Shown here piece after piece: positions 1-8,709 of a DNA stretch of 64,000 nt. The notes below the pieces were generated by a model. The model was given only the letters and a program-made list of their open reading frames with translations. It had not been told where the DNA came from and did not search any database. Position 1 is the stretch's first letter. Each line of letters starts with the position of its first letter. Position numbers and translations under genes: made by a program. This DNA comes from an uncultured Lachnospiraceae bacterium (GTDB taxonomy: Bacteria > Bacillota > Clostridia > Lachnospirales > Lachnospiraceae), in contig CALWES010000007.1 of assembly GCA_944377405.1 (NCBI GenBank), forward strand, positions 51,754-115,753, in the 5' to 3' direction.

Positions 1-661
1 CTTCCCGGCTGCAAAGCCCGCCCGCCCCATGAACGAGGCGGAGCTCTCCCAGAAGAGCAGGCTTTCCGTCTGCGCCCAGGGACGGGTCAACGAGGGCTTC
101 AGGACCACGTCCGGGGTCAATTATGTGGCCCGCTGCGGAAGCTATGTAGGAAAGGACCTGCCCTATACGGGAGCTCTTCGGGTGCTGCGGGTGCTGCTGA
201 ACTATGAGTACCTGTGGCAGAACCTCCGGGTAAAGGGCGGTGCCTACGGCTGCATGGCGGGATTCGTGCGGTCCGGCAGAGGCTACCTGGTCTCCTACCG
301 GGATCCGAACCTCAGGGAGACGAACCGGATCTATGAGGAGCTGCCTGCCTATCTGGAGCAGCTTACCCTCTCCGACAGGGATATGACAAAATACATCATC
401 GGTGCCATTGCGGAGCTGGATCAGCCGGCGGCGGCCCCCATCCGGGCCTCCAGGTACCTGTCCGCATGGCTTTCCGGCATTACGGATGAGGACTTTGACC
501 GGGAGCGGAAGGAAGTTCTTGGCTGCAACTGCGAGACCCTGCGGGGACTGGCGAAGTATGTCAGGGCCCTTCTTTCCGAGGATTGCATCTGCGTCATCGG
601 AAACGCAGGAAAGATCGATGAGAACAGGGATCTTTTCCATTCGGTGAGAAACCTTTATTAA
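1..661 (+). CDS. PreP-like M16C zinc metallopeptidase, C-terminal part (5' truncated by window)
   Basis: The open frame runs in from the left edge (first full codon at base 2), so only the C-terminal 220 or so residues are visible. They look like the last domain of presequence-protease-like M16C peptidases, large clamshell enzymes that degrade peptides. The segment RVKGGAYGC matches the conserved R/Y region of the inactive C-terminal half that helps bind substrate; the N-terminal HxxEH zinc site would lie outside the window. The Met codon at base 29 is internal, not a start. The gene ends 27 bp before era and may share its transcript. Family call fairly secure; substrate unknown. Confidence 0.8.
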   Translation, partial: FPAAKPARPMNEAELSQKSRLSVCAQGRVNEGFRTTSGVNYVARCGSYVGKDLPYTGALRVLRVLLNYEYLWQNLRVKGGAYGCMAGFVRSGRGYLVSYRDPNLRETNRIYEELPAYLEQLTLSDRDMTKYIIGAIAELDQPAAAPIRASRYLSAWLSGITDEDFDRERKEVLGCNCETLRGLAKYVRALLSEDCICVIGNAGKIDENRDLFHSVRNLY

Positions 662-688
662 AAACCTTAAGAAAGAAAGGAACAGACT

Positions 689-1603
689 ATGAAATCAGGC
701 TTTGTGGCCCTGGTGGGACGCCCCAATGTGGGAAAATCCACCCTTATGAACAAACTGATCGGACAGAAGATCGCCATCACCTCAAACAGGCCCCAGACCA
801 CCCGCAATAAGATCGAGACCGTTTATACGGATGAGCGGGGGCAGATCGTTTTCATGGATACGCCGGGGATCCACAAGGCAAAGAACAAGCTGGGGGTCTA
901 TATGGACACGGTGGCGGAAAAGACCTTCGGAGACGCGGATGTGATCCTGTGGCTGGTGGAGCCGGTCACCAGGATCGGGGCAGGAGAGGAGCGGATCGCG
1001 GAGCTCCTTCGGGGTCTTCATACGGAAAAGGGAAATAAAAAGCCCATCATCCTGGTGATCAACAAGGTGGACCGTCTGGCGAAAAAGGAGGATATCCGGG
1101 AGGTCATGGCGGCCTACCGGGAGAAGGCTTTCTTCGATGAGATCGTTCCCCTCTCCGCCCTGGAGGGGACCAATACGGAGGACCTGATGGAGGTCCTGTT
1201 CCGGTACCTGCCGGAGGGCCCCATGTTTTACGACGAGGAGACCGTCACCACTATTCCGGTACGGAGCATCGCGGAGGAGCTGATCCGGGAGCAGGCCCTG
1301 CGGCTGCTTCAGGAGGAGATCCCCCACGGCATTGCCGTTTCCATCGAGAAGTTCAAGGAGCGGAAGGACGGGATCTACGACATCGACGCCACCATCGTCT
1401 GCGAACGGGACAGCCATAAGGGGATCATCATCGGCAGGGGCGGATCCATGCTGAAACGGATCGGCACCAATGCCCGTCTGGAGATCGAGGACCAGCTGGG
1501 CGCCCATGTGAACCTGAAGCTCTTCGTGAAGGTGCGGAAGGACTGGAGAAACAACGAGGGCTTTGTAAAGAGCTACGGTTACGATATCAAAAAACTGGGA
1601 TAA
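689..1603 (+). CDS. era: GTPase Era
   Basis: Era is an essential GTPase that binds the 3' end of 16S rRNA and helps 30S subunit maturation. The 304-residue length is normal. Residues 10-18 are the G1 loop GRPNVGKST, followed by G3 (DTPGIH) and G4 (NKVD); the C-terminal third carries the KH RNA-binding domain with IIIGRGGSMLKRIG near residue 245. The start has an AAAGGAA Shine-Dalgarno sequence. recO follows after 11 bp, the usual era-recO order in Firmicutes. Confidence 0.97.
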   Translation: MKSGFVALVGRPNVGKSTLMNKLIGQKIAITSNRPQTTRNKIETVYTDERGQIVFMDTPGIHKAKNKLGVYMDTVAEKTFGDADVILWLVEPVTRIGAGEERIAELLRGLHTEKGNKKPIILVINKVDRLAKKEDIREVMAAYREKAFFDEIVPLSALEGTNTEDLMEVLFRYLPEGPMFYDEETVTTIPVRSIAEELIREQALRLLQEEIPHGIAVSIEKFKERKDGIYDIDATIVCERDSHKGIIIGRGGSMLKRIGTNARLEIEDQLGAHVNLKLFVKVRKDWRNNEGFVKSYGYDIKKLG

Positions 1604-1614
1604 AGGAGTCCGTT

Positions 1615-2307
1615 ATGGCGCTTGATACAGAGGCAAAGGGGATCATCCTCAGTGCAGCTCCCCAGGGGGAGTACGGCCGCAGGCTCACCGTCCTGACGGA
1701 CCGTTTCGGAAAGATCTGCGTGTTTGCAGGGAGCGCGGCAAAGGCCGGGTCCCATCTGACGGGGCTGACCAGGCCCATGATCTGCGCCAGCTTTACCCTG
1801 TCCCGGGGAAGGAACGCCTATAACCTTCACGGGGCGCGGCTGATCCACGGATTCCCCGGGCTTATGACGGACTTTGAGGCTTCCTGCCACGGACTCTATT
1901 TTCTGGAGCTTCTGGACTGGTTCGCCCAGGAGGGCATGGCTCCGGAGGAGTCGAAGGGGCTTCTGAACCTGACCTATCTGGGACTTTCGGCCCTGGAGGA
2001 AAAGAGGTTTTCGGAGACCCTGGGAGACGGGACTGCCCGGGAGCTGATCCGGGGCATTTATGAGCTCCGGCTCCTGGTCATGGAGGGGGAGTATCTGGAG
2101 GTGCCGGAGGGACGGGCTTCGGAGGAGGTGCTCAGGCTCTGGCGCCATGCCACGGGGGCCAGGCTTTCCGCCCTGTTTCTGCCGGAGGCCCTTCCCGGGA
2201 TCTCAGGGGAGGGGGCAGAGACCTTTTCCAGGGAGGCGGGGGCCCTTCTGAGACACTTCGTTCCCCATAAATTTAAGTCCCTGGAAGTCTTGCGTGAAAG
2301 ACCGTAA
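1615..2307 (+). CDS. recO: DNA repair protein RecO
   Basis: RecO is the recombination mediator that, with RecR, helps load RecA on SSB-coated single-stranded DNA. At 230 residues it is slightly short for the family (about 240-250). The N-terminal OB-fold region contains the typical start (AKGIILSAAPQGEYGRRLTVLTD) in which an early oxygen-fold strand is followed by the GKICVFAGSA strand. AAAGGAG precedes the ATG. Position between era and glyS is the conserved Firmicutes arrangement. The glyS promoter appears to overlap its 3' end. Confidence 0.92.
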   Translation: MALDTEAKGIILSAAPQGEYGRRLTVLTDRFGKICVFAGSAAKAGSHLTGLTRPMICASFTLSRGRNAYNLHGARLIHGFPGLMTDFEASCHGLYFLELLDWFAQEGMAPEESKGLLNLTYLGLSALEEKRFSETLGDGTARELIRGIYELRLLVMEGEYLEVPEGRASEEVLRLWRHATGARLSALFLPEALPGISGEGAETFSREAGALLRHFVPHKFKSLEVLRERP

Positions 2308-2318
2308 TCATGTATACT
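2290..2318 (+). promoter_or_regulatory. Probable sigma-A promoter of glyS
   Basis: TTGCGT (2290-2295), 17-bp spacer, TATACT (2313-2318). It starts inside the end of recO. The resulting leader of about 65 nt contains a small hairpin (GCGTTCCC/GGGAGCGC, 2358-2375) but is too short for a T-box. Confidence 0.55.
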
Positions 2319-2391
2319 TAACACTATATTACAATTATGTTACAAAAAGCATAATGAAGCGTTCCCAAGGGAGCGCAGGGAGGGGAGCCTT

Positions 2392-3792
2392 ATGGACAGA
2401 GAAAAAAAGACAATGGAAAAAATCGTAGCATTGGCAAAATCAAGGGGATTCGTATATCCTGGTTCAGAGATCTACGGTGGTCTTGCTAATACATGGGATT
2501 ACGGAAACCTGGGAGTCGAGCTGAAGAACAACGTGAAGAAGGCATGGTGGAGAAAGTTCGTGGAGTGTTCCAAGCTAAATGTTGGCGTGGACTGCGCGAT
2601 CCTCATGAACCCCCAGACCTGGGTTGCTTCCGGACATCTGGCAGGATTCTCCGATCCTCTTATGGACTGTAAGCAGTGTAAGGAGCGTTTCAGAGCCGAC
2701 AAGCTTATCGAGGAGTTCTGCGAGGCCAATGGGATCGCCCTTAACAACAACTCCGCAGACGGTATGAGCACCCAGGAGATGCAGGATTTCATCAGAGAGC
2801 ATCAGATTCCCTGCCCCACCTGCGGCGCCCATGACTGGACGGATATCAGAAGCTTCAACCTGATGTTCAAGACCTTCCAGGGTGTAACGGAGGACGCCAC
2901 CTCCACGATCTACCTTCGTCCGGAGACGGCACAGGGTATCTTCGTAAACTTCAGGAACGTACTGAGGACCTCCAGAAAGAAGCTGCCCTTCGGTATCGGA
3001 CAGATCGGAAAGTCCTTCCGTAACGAGATCACGCCGGGTAACTTCACCTTCCGTACCAGAGAGTTCGAGCAGATGGAGCTGGAGTTCTTCTGCAAGCCGG
3101 GAACGGATCTGGAGTGGTTCGCATACTGGAAGCAGTTCTGCATCGACTGGTTAAAGGATCTTGGCCTGAAGGACGAGGAACTGCGTGCCCGGGATCACAG
3201 CCCGGAGGAGCTGAGCTTCTATTCCAAGGCTACTACGGACCTTGAGTTCCTGTTCCCCTTCGGATGGGGCGAGCTCTGGGGCATTGCCGACAGAACGGAT
3301 TATGATCTGACCCAGCATCAGAACGTCAGCAAGCAGGATATGAGCTATCAGGACGACGAGACCAACGAGAAGTACATTCCTTACGTGATCGAGCCCTCAC
3401 TGGGTGCAGACCGCGTGACCCTGGCCTTCCTCTGCGCAGCTTATGACGAGGAGGAGCTGGAGGGCGGAGACGTTCGTACCGTACTGCACTTCCATCCGGC
3501 ACTGGCACCGGTGAAGATCGCTGTACTGCCCCTGTCCAAGAAGCTGAACGAGGGTGCCGAGAAGGTATTCGATATGCTTCTGAACAAGTACTACTGCGAG
3601 TTCGATGACCGCGGAAGCATCGGTAAGCGTTATCGCCGTCAGGATGAGATCGGTACGCCTTACTGCATTACCTACGACTTCGACTCCGAGACCGACGGAA
3701 CCGTTACCATCCGTCACAGAGACTCCATGGAGCAGGAGCGTATCGCGATCAGCGAGCTGCTGAACTATTTTGCAGACAAATTCGAATTTTAA
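2392..3792 (+). CDS. glyS: Glycine--tRNA ligase, single-chain (alpha2) type
   Basis: Class II synthetase charging tRNA-Gly. The 466-residue single polypeptide is the GlyQS homodimer form rather than the bacterial alpha2beta2 form. Visible are the N-terminal [20 protein letters not shown] block, a metal-binding-like insertion with CKQC and CPTC pairs (residues about 90-145), motif 2 around [19 protein letters not shown], and the C-terminal anticodon-binding domain beginning around [22 protein letters not shown] precedes the ATG. Codon use is more biased than in neighbouring genes, as expected for high expression. A terminator follows. Confidence 0.96.
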   Translation: MDREKKTMEKIVALAKSRGFVYPGSEIYGGLANTWDYGNLGVELKNNVKKAWWRKFVECSKLNVGVDCAILMNPQTWVASGHLAGFSDPLMDCKQCKERFRADKLIEEFCEANGIALNNNSADGMSTQEMQDFIREHQIPCPTCGAHDWTDIRSFNLMFKTFQGVTEDATSTIYLRPETAQGIFVNFRNVLRTSRKKLPFGIGQIGKSFRNEITPGNFTFRTREFEQMELEFFCKPGTDLEWFAYWKQFCIDWLKDLGLKDEELRARDHSPEELSFYSKATTDLEFLFPFGWGELWGIADRTDYDLTQHQNVSKQDMSYQDDETNEKYIPYVIEPSLGADRVTLAFLCAAYDEEELEGGDVRTVLHFHPALAPVKIAVLPLSKKLNEGAEKVFDMLLNKYYCEFDDRGSIGKRYRRQDEIGTPYCITYDFDSETDGTVTIRHRDSMEQERIAISELLNYFADKFEF

Positions 3793-3810
3793 GCGCTGAA
3801 GGCGCACAGA

Positions 3811-3848
3811 AGAGGGGTCCGGGAGCCAGAGGCTTTCGGGCCCTCTTT
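3811..3848 (+). terminator. Intrinsic terminator after glyS
   Basis: Interrupted hairpin AGAGGG...CCG..AGCC / GGCT..CGG..CCCTCT with TTTAT following. It ends 13 bp before the start of the sensor kinase gene, so it separates the two units or acts as a partial terminator. Confidence 0.65.
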
Positions 3849-3861
3849 ATAGGGAGAACTT

Positions 3862-4896
3862 ATGAAGCTGTTTACCAGACTGGCTGTCATGTTCCTGATA
3901 TCCACCGGACTTCCCCTGTTCCTGCTGAATATGCTGATTATGGGAAGGGTGGCCTACAGCACCAGCATCGTGATCCTGATCATGGCAGGCTTCGTGCTGC
4001 TGTCCTGGGTATATTCCTCCATCCTCCGGCCCCTGGACGAGCTCCGCAGGGCCACAAGGAAGATCAAGGAGGGGAACCTGGACTTTACCCTGGAGGCGGA
4101 AAACGACGATGAGATCGGACAGCTGACCCAGGACTTTGAGGAGATGCGCCTCCGGCTGAAGGAATCCCAGGAGGAGAAGCTCAGGTCCGATCGGGAATCC
4201 AAGGAGCTGATCAGCAACATCGCCCATGACCTGAAGACGCCCCTTACGGCCATCCAGGGCTACTCCGAGGGGATCCTGGACGGGGTGGCCAGAAGTCCGG
4301 AGAAGCAGGAAAAATATATCCGGACTATCTACAACAAGGCCAACGACATGGCAAGGCTCATTGACGAGCTGAATTTTTATTCCAAGATCGAGACCAACCG
4401 GATCCCCTACAATTACTCGAAGCTCTGCGTCCGGGAATATTTTGACGACTGTGCCGAGGAGATCGGCCTGGACATGGAAGGAAAGGGGATCAGCTTTACC
4501 TATGAGAACCAGGTGGAGGCCTCCGTCATGGTGATCGCAGACCCGGAGCAGCTTCGCCGGGTGATCAATAACATCGTGGGGAATTCCGTAAAATATCTGG
4601 ACAAGTCCCCGGGAAAGCTCTGCATCCGGGTCCTGGATGTGGGAGATTTTATCCAGTGCGATATCGAGGATAATGGAAGAGGCATCGCAAAGCAGGATCT
4701 GACCCGGATCTTTGAGCGCTTCTACCGGACGGACGCCAGCCGCAACTCCAGCCAGGGCGGCAGCGGAATCGGCCTCAGTATCGTAAAGAAGATCATTGAG
4801 GACCATGGAGGACGGATATGGGCCTCAAGCCAGGAGGGAGAGGGGACCACTATCCATTTCCTCCTGAGAAAATACATAGAGGTGAAGGCTGACTGA
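3862..4896 (+). CDS. Membrane sensor histidine kinase
   Basis: Sensor of a two-component pair. Two adjacent membrane segments (residues about 7-27 and 34-54) leave almost no extracytoplasmic domain, so the stimulus is probably sensed in or at the membrane. A HAMP linker follows (to about 105), then the HisKA H-box SNIAHDLKTPL with His122 as the predicted phosphorylation site, and an HATPase domain with NNIVGNSVKYL (N box), DNGRGI (G1), FERFYR (F box) and GGSGIGLSIVKKI (G2). SD AGGGAG is 5 nt upstream of the ATG. The kinase precedes its regulator, the less common order. The signal is not deducible. Confidence 0.93.
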   Translation: MKLFTRLAVMFLISTGLPLFLLNMLIMGRVAYSTSIVILIMAGFVLLSWVYSSILRPLDELRRATRKIKEGNLDFTLEAENDDEIGQLTQDFEEMRLRLKESQEEKLRSDRESKELISNIAHDLKTPLTAIQGYSEGILDGVARSPEKQEKYIRTIYNKANDMARLIDELNFYSKIETNRIPYNYSKLCVREYFDDCAEEIGLDMEGKGISFTYENQVEASVMVIADPEQLRRVINNIVGNSVKYLDKSPGKLCIRVLDVGDFIQCDIEDNGRGIAKQDLTRIFERFYRTDASRNSSQGGSGIGLSIVKKIIEDHGGRIWASSQEGEGTTIHFLLRKYIEVKAD

Positions 4897-4933
4897 GGCT
4901 GCAGCCAGTCCGGAAGAAAGCAGGAAAAACAAA

Positions 4934-5626
4934 ATGGAAAAACGGATACTGATCGTAGAGGATGAAATAAGCATCGCAGAGCTGGAAAAGGACTATCTGG
5001 AGCTTTCCGGTTTTTCGGTGGACCTGGAGGAGGACGGCACCAGGGGTCTGGAGCGGGCCCTGCATACGGACTATAACCTTATTATCCTGGACATCATGCT
5101 GCCGGGGACCGACGGCTTTGAGATCTGCAAGCGGGTGAGGGAGGTGAAAAACACCCCCATCCTGATGGTGACAGCCAAGAAGGAGGATATCGATAAGATC
5201 CGAGGCCTGGGCCTTGGAGCAGACGACTATATCACAAAGCCCTTCTCCCCCTCAGAGCTGGTGGCCAGGGTCAAGGCCCATCTCAACCGCTATGAGCGGC
5301 TTACGGGCTCCGAAAAGGCGGCCAATGACGTGATCGAGATCCGGGGGCTCAAGATCGATAAGACCGCCCGGCGGGTATGGGTGGACGGAACGGAAAAGCA
5401 GTTCACCACAAAGGAGTTCGACCTCCTCTGCTTTCTGGCGGAGCATCCCAACCGGGTATTCACGAAGGAGGAGCTCTTCCGGGAGATCTGGGACATGGAC
5501 AGCATCGGCGACATCGCCACGGTAACGGTCCACATCAAGAAGATCCGGGAGAAGATCGAGTACAACACGGCAAAGCCCCAGTATATCGAGACCATCTGGG
5601 GCGTGGGCTACCGCTTCAAGGTATGA
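4934..5626 (+). CDS. OmpR/PhoB-family response regulator
   Basis: A 230-residue regulator: receiver domain (residues 1-120) with the acidic pair ED at 9-10, phosphoacceptor Asp53 in LIILDIMLPGTDGF and the switch lysine in DYITKPFSP, then a winged-helix DNA-binding domain (about 130-230) ending with the typical TIWGVGYRFKV. It lies 37 bp after the kinase and is presumably its partner. Targets are not evident; the next unit on the same strand begins with an operator-rich promoter 58 bp downstream. Confidence 0.95.
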   Translation: MEKRILIVEDEISIAELEKDYLELSGFSVDLEEDGTRGLERALHTDYNLIILDIMLPGTDGFEICKRVREVKNTPILMVTAKKEDIDKIRGLGLGADDYITKPFSPSELVARVKAHLNRYERLTGSEKAANDVIEIRGLKIDKTARRVWVDGTEKQFTTKEFDLLCFLAEHPNRVFTKEELFREIWDMDSIGDIATVTVHIKKIREKIEYNTAKPQYIETIWGVGYRFKV

Positions 5627-5683
5627 TGAAGATCCGGTCCGGCAGCAGCTTCTGAAAGAAAAAAAAGAAAAGTAAAAAAACTG

Positions 5684-5712
5684 TTGACAGATCTATAGAG
5701 TTAGTATATACT
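5684..5712 (+). promoter_or_regulatory. Near-consensus sigma-A promoter upstream of an ORF-less unit
   Basis: TTGACA (5684-5689), 17-bp spacer, TATACT (5707-5712). No coding sequence follows within the next 270 bp. The -10 element lies inside the first of two palindromic operators. Confidence 0.75.
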
Positions 5713-5735
5713 AACGACAGTTAGCACGGGCTAAC
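5700..5735. promoter_or_regulatory. Tandem 16-bp palindromic operators, GTTAG-N6-CTAAC
   Basis: Site 1 is GTTAGTATATACTAAC (5700-5715), a perfect palindrome over the -10 element. Site 2 is GTTAGCACGGGCTAAC (5720-5735), at the expected transcription start. The dyad centres are 20 bp apart, about two helical turns, so two repressor dimers would sit on one face. The half-site GTTAG resembles the TTAGG/TTAG half-sites of DtxR/MntR-type metalloregulators; that assignment is inference. Confidence 0.6.
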
Positions 5736-5816
5736 TAAAAATATTTCCCTATACCTAATGATATAATAGTTATTTTTTCCGAAAGACATCGCCGCCGCAA
5801 ACCCGGCGGTGTTTTT
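5719..5816 (+). ncRNA. Candidate small non-coding RNA (about 98 nt), operator-controlled
   Basis: Delimited by the strong promoter at 5684-5712 and a G+C-rich intrinsic terminator ending at 5816. No usable ORF lies inside: the only ATG (5759) runs into TAA after two codons. The transcript contains AU-rich single-stranded stretches and short pyrimidine tracts (TTTCCC, TTTTTTCC). If the operators respond to iron or manganese, this would be analogous to iron-responsive sRNAs; alternatively it is the remnant of a lost metal-uptake operon. Not supported by homology. Confidence 0.4.
5790..5816 (+). terminator. Intrinsic terminator
   Basis: Stem CGCCGCCG / CGGCGGTG (8 bp with one G-U pair), 6-nt loop, then TTTTT. 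It ends either the short RNA or read-through from the two-component operon. Confidence 0.75.
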
Positions 5817-5871
5817 CGTTGCATTTTGTCTATTTTCTGACAAAGTTCTGCTTTATTTCACAGGCCAAATG

Positions 5872-5880
5872 TGTTAGAAT
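5872..5880 (+). promoter_or_regulatory. Probable extended -10 promoter of ppdK
   Basis: TGTTAGAAT, an extended -10 element with only a weak -35 (TTTATT at 5852-5857). It gives a leader of about 105 nt before ppdK. The rest of the 5627-5991 gap is accounted for by the operator unit. Confidence 0.45.
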
Positions 5881-5991
5881 AAACTCTGATGTTTCAAAGA
5901 GTATCAGCAGCCACGGAGCATGACGGAAAACAGAGCTTTGAAGCATTCGAAAGAAACAAATCAGTTGTTCATTTTAAGGAGGTAGTACAGC

Positions 5992-8628
5992 ATGTCACAG
6001 AAATGGGTGTATATGTTCAAAGAGGGCAACGCAGAGATGCGCAACCTTTTAGGTGGAAAAGGTGCTAACCTTGCAGAGATGACAAACCTCGGTCTGCCAA
6101 TTCCGCAGGGATTCACTGTTACCACTGAAGCATGCACAGATTATTATACCCAGGGCGGCAAAATTTCTGACGAGATCCAGGAGCAGATTTTTGACGCACT
6201 TAAGAAGGTTGAAGAGATCAACGGTAAGAAGTTCGGAGATAATGAGGATCCCCTTCTTGTATCCGTTCGTTCCGGAGCCAGAGCTTCCATGCCTGGTATG
6301 ATGGACACCATCCTGAACCTTGGCCTTAACGATGTTGCGGTAGAGGGCTTTGCAAAGAAGACCGGAAATCCGCGTTTCGCATACGATTCCTACAGAAGAT
6401 TCATCCAGATGTTCTCCGACGTAGTTATGGAGATCCCGAAGTCAACCTTCGAGAAGATCATCGATGAGGTAAAGGAAGCAAAGGGCGTTAAGTTTGACAT
6501 TGAGCTGGATGCCGACGATATGAAGACCCTGATCGTTCGCTTCAAGGAGTACTACAGGGAGCAGAAGGGAACCGACTTCCCCCAGGATCCCAAGGAGCAG
6601 CTCATGGAGGCTGTCAAGGCAGTATTCCGTTCCTGGAACAACCCCCGTGCCATCGTTTACCGTCGTATGAACGATATCCCGGGCGATTGGGGAACAGCTG
6701 TTAACGTACAGACCATGGTATTCGGTAACATGGGCAACACCTCCGGTACTGGCGTTGCCTTCACCAGAAACCCCTCCACCGGTGAGAAGGGTATCTACGG
6801 TGAGTACCTGATCAATGCACAGGGTGAGGACGTCGTAGCAGGTGTCCGCACACCGCAGCCCATCTCCAAGCTGGAGGAGGATCTGCCGGAGTGCTATAAG
6901 GAGTTCATGGATCACGCAATGGAACTTGAGAACCATTACCGTGACATGCAGGATATGGAGTTCACCATTCAGGAAGGAAAGCTGTACTTCCTCCAGACCC
7001 GTAACGGTAAGAGAACTGCTCCTGCAGCCATCAAGATCGCCTGCGATCTGGTAGACGAGGGCAAGATCACTCCCGAAGAGGCTGTTTGCCGTATCGACGC
7101 AAAGTCTCTGGATCAGCTTCTGCATCCCACCTTCGATCCGGCTGCCCTTAAGGCAGGTACCGTGATCGGTTCCGCACTTCCCGCTTCCCCGGGCGCTGCA
7201 GCAGGTAAGGTATACTTCACTGCTGACGAGGCCAAGGCAGCTCACGAGAAGGGCGAGAGAGTTATCCTTGTAAGACTTGAGACCTCTCCGGAGGACATCG
7301 AGGGTATGCACGCTTCCCAGGGTATCCTGACCGTAAGAGGCGGTATGACCTCTCACGCAGCCGTTGTTGCCCGTGGTATGGGAACCTGCTGCGTATCCGG
7401 ATGCGGCGAGATCAAGATCAACGAAGAAGAGAAGTATTTCGAGCTGGGCGGACACACCTATCATGAGGGAGACTACATCTCTCTGGACGGTTCTACCGGT
7501 AAGATCTACGATGGAGATATCAAGACCCAGGATGCAACCGTTGGCGGAGACTTCAAGCGTATCATGGACTGGGCTGACCAGTACAGAGAGCTTGGCGTAC
7601 GTACCAATGCAGATACCCCGAAGGATACCCAGAATGCGGTAAGCCTTGGCGCTGAGGGTATCGGCCTTTGCCGTACCGAGCACATGTTCTTCGAGCCGGA
7701 TCGTATCCCGAAGATCAGAAAGATGATCCTTTCCGAGACCGTTGAGGCCCGTGAGGAGGCCCTCAATGAGCTGCTTCCCTTCCAGAAGGGAGACTTCAAG
7801 GCCATGTACAAGGCCCTGGACGGAAAGCCCATGACCATCCGTTACATCGATCCGCCGCTTCATGAGTTCGTTCCGAAGACAGAGGAGGAGATCGCTCAGC
7901 TGGCTAAGGACATGAACCTGACCGTAGAGCATGTAAAGGCAGTCTGCGACAGCCTTCACGAGTTCAACCCCATGATGGGCCACCGTGGATGCCGTCTGGC
8001 AGTTACCTATCCGGAGATCGCAAGAATGCAGACCAGAGCCGTTATGGAGGCTGCTATCGAGGTTCAGGAGGAGACCGGTAAGGAGATCGTTCCTGAGATC
8101 ATGATCCCCCTGGTTGGCGAGAAGAAGGAGCTGAAGTTCGTTAAGGACGTAGTTGTAGAGACTGCAGAAGCAGTTAAGAAGGAAAAGAATTCCGACATGC
8201 ACTACAAGATCGGTACCATGATCGAGATCCCGAGAGCTGCCCTTATGGCTGGCGAGATCGCAGAGGAGGCAGAGTTCTTCTCCTTCGGTACCAACGACCT
8301 GACCCAGATGACCTTCGGTTTCTCCCGTGATGATGCAGGTAAGTTCCTGGATGCTTACTACAAGGCAAAGATCTACGAGTTCGATCCATTTGCAAAGCTT
8401 GACCAGGCAGGCGTAGGCCAGCTGGTTGAGATGGCAGTTAAGAACGGACGCGCTACCAGACCGGACCTTAAGTGCGGTATCTGCGGCGAGCACGGCGGAG
8501 ATCCTTCCACCGTAGAGTTCTGCGATAAGGTAGGACTGAACTATGTATCCTGCTCACCCTTCCGTGTGCCGATCGCAAGACTGGCAGCCGCTCAGGCAGC
8601 ACTTCACAGAAAGGGCATCGTAAAATAA
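5992..8628 (+). CDS. ppdK: Pyruvate, phosphate dikinase
   Basis: Interconverts pyruvate + ATP + Pi and phosphoenolpyruvate + AMP + PPi; in anaerobic Clostridia it usually works in glycolysis or PEP supply. 878 residues, full length. Order: ATP-grasp nucleotide-binding domain at the N terminus (LGGKGANLAEM, then VSVRSGARASMPGMMDT), the swivelling phosphohistidine domain with GGMTSHAAVVARGMG (His455), and the C-terminal PEP/pyruvate TIM barrel (MIEIPRAALMAGEIAEEAEFFSFGTNDLTQ, later KCGICGEHGGD). A perfect AAGGAGG precedes the ATG. Codon use is strongly biased toward high-expression codons compared with neighbours, so it is probably abundant. Confidence 0.98.
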   Translation: MSQKWVYMFKEGNAEMRNLLGGKGANLAEMTNLGLPIPQGFTVTTEACTDYYTQGGKISDEIQEQIFDALKKVEEINGKKFGDNEDPLLVSVRSGARASMPGMMDTILNLGLNDVAVEGFAKKTGNPRFAYDSYRRFIQMFSDVVMEIPKSTFEKIIDEVKEAKGVKFDIELDADDMKTLIVRFKEYYREQKGTDFPQDPKEQLMEAVKAVFRSWNNPRAIVYRRMNDIPGDWGTAVNVQTMVFGNMGNTSGTGVAFTRNPSTGEKGIYGEYLINAQGEDVVAGVRTPQPISKLEEDLPECYKEFMDHAMELENHYRDMQDMEFTIQEGKLYFLQTRNGKRTAPAAIKIACDLVDEGKITPEEAVCRIDAKSLDQLLHPTFDPAALKAGTVIGSALPASPGAAAGKVYFTADEAKAAHEKGERVILVRLETSPEDIEGMHASQGILTVRGGMTSHAAVVARGMGTCCVSGCGEIKINEEEKYFELGGHTYHEGDYISLDGSTGKIYDGDIKTQDATVGGDFKRIMDWADQYRELGVRTNADTPKDTQNAVSLGAEGIGLCRTEHMFFEPDRIPKIRKMILSETVEAREEALNELLPFQKGDFKAMYKALDGKPMTIRYIDPPLHEFVPKTEEEIAQLAKDMNLTVEHVKAVCDSLHEFNPMMGHRGCRLAVTYPEIARMQTRAVMEAAIEVQEETGKEIVPEIMIPLVGEKKELKFVKDVVVETAEAVKKEKNSDMHYKIGTMIEIPRAALMAGEIAEEAEFFSFGTNDLTQMTFGFSRDDAGKFLDAYYKAKIYEFDPFAKLDQAGVGQLVEMAVKNGRATRPDLKCGICGEHGGDPSTVEFCDKVGLNYVSCSPFRVPIARLAAAQAALHRKGIVK

Positions 8629-8659
8629 TCATTCCTTCAGCCTGATCTGAAGAAACAAT

Positions 8660-8706
8660 AAAAGTGTCATATGAACACCGGAAAGGTGCTCATATGGCAC
8701 TTTTTA
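8660..8706. terminator. Long bidirectional terminator between ppdK and convergent gene
   Basis: Arms AAAGTGTCATATGA and TCATATGGCACTTT pair with one G-U, with an inner CACC/GGTG stem; the A-run on the left and T-run on the right make it functional on both strands, for ppdK and for the converging membrane-protein gene. Confidence 0.85.
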
Positions 8707-8709
8707 AAT

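Noticed and set aside
2325..2391. T-box in front of glyS
   Set aside because: The leader is only about 65 nt and lacks specifier and T-box motifs.
6442..8493. 683-codon minus-strand ORF inside ppdK
   Set aside because: Shadow of a strongly codon-biased gene; the translation is Leu/Gly/Ser/His-rich with no domain, and ppdK is certain on the other strand.
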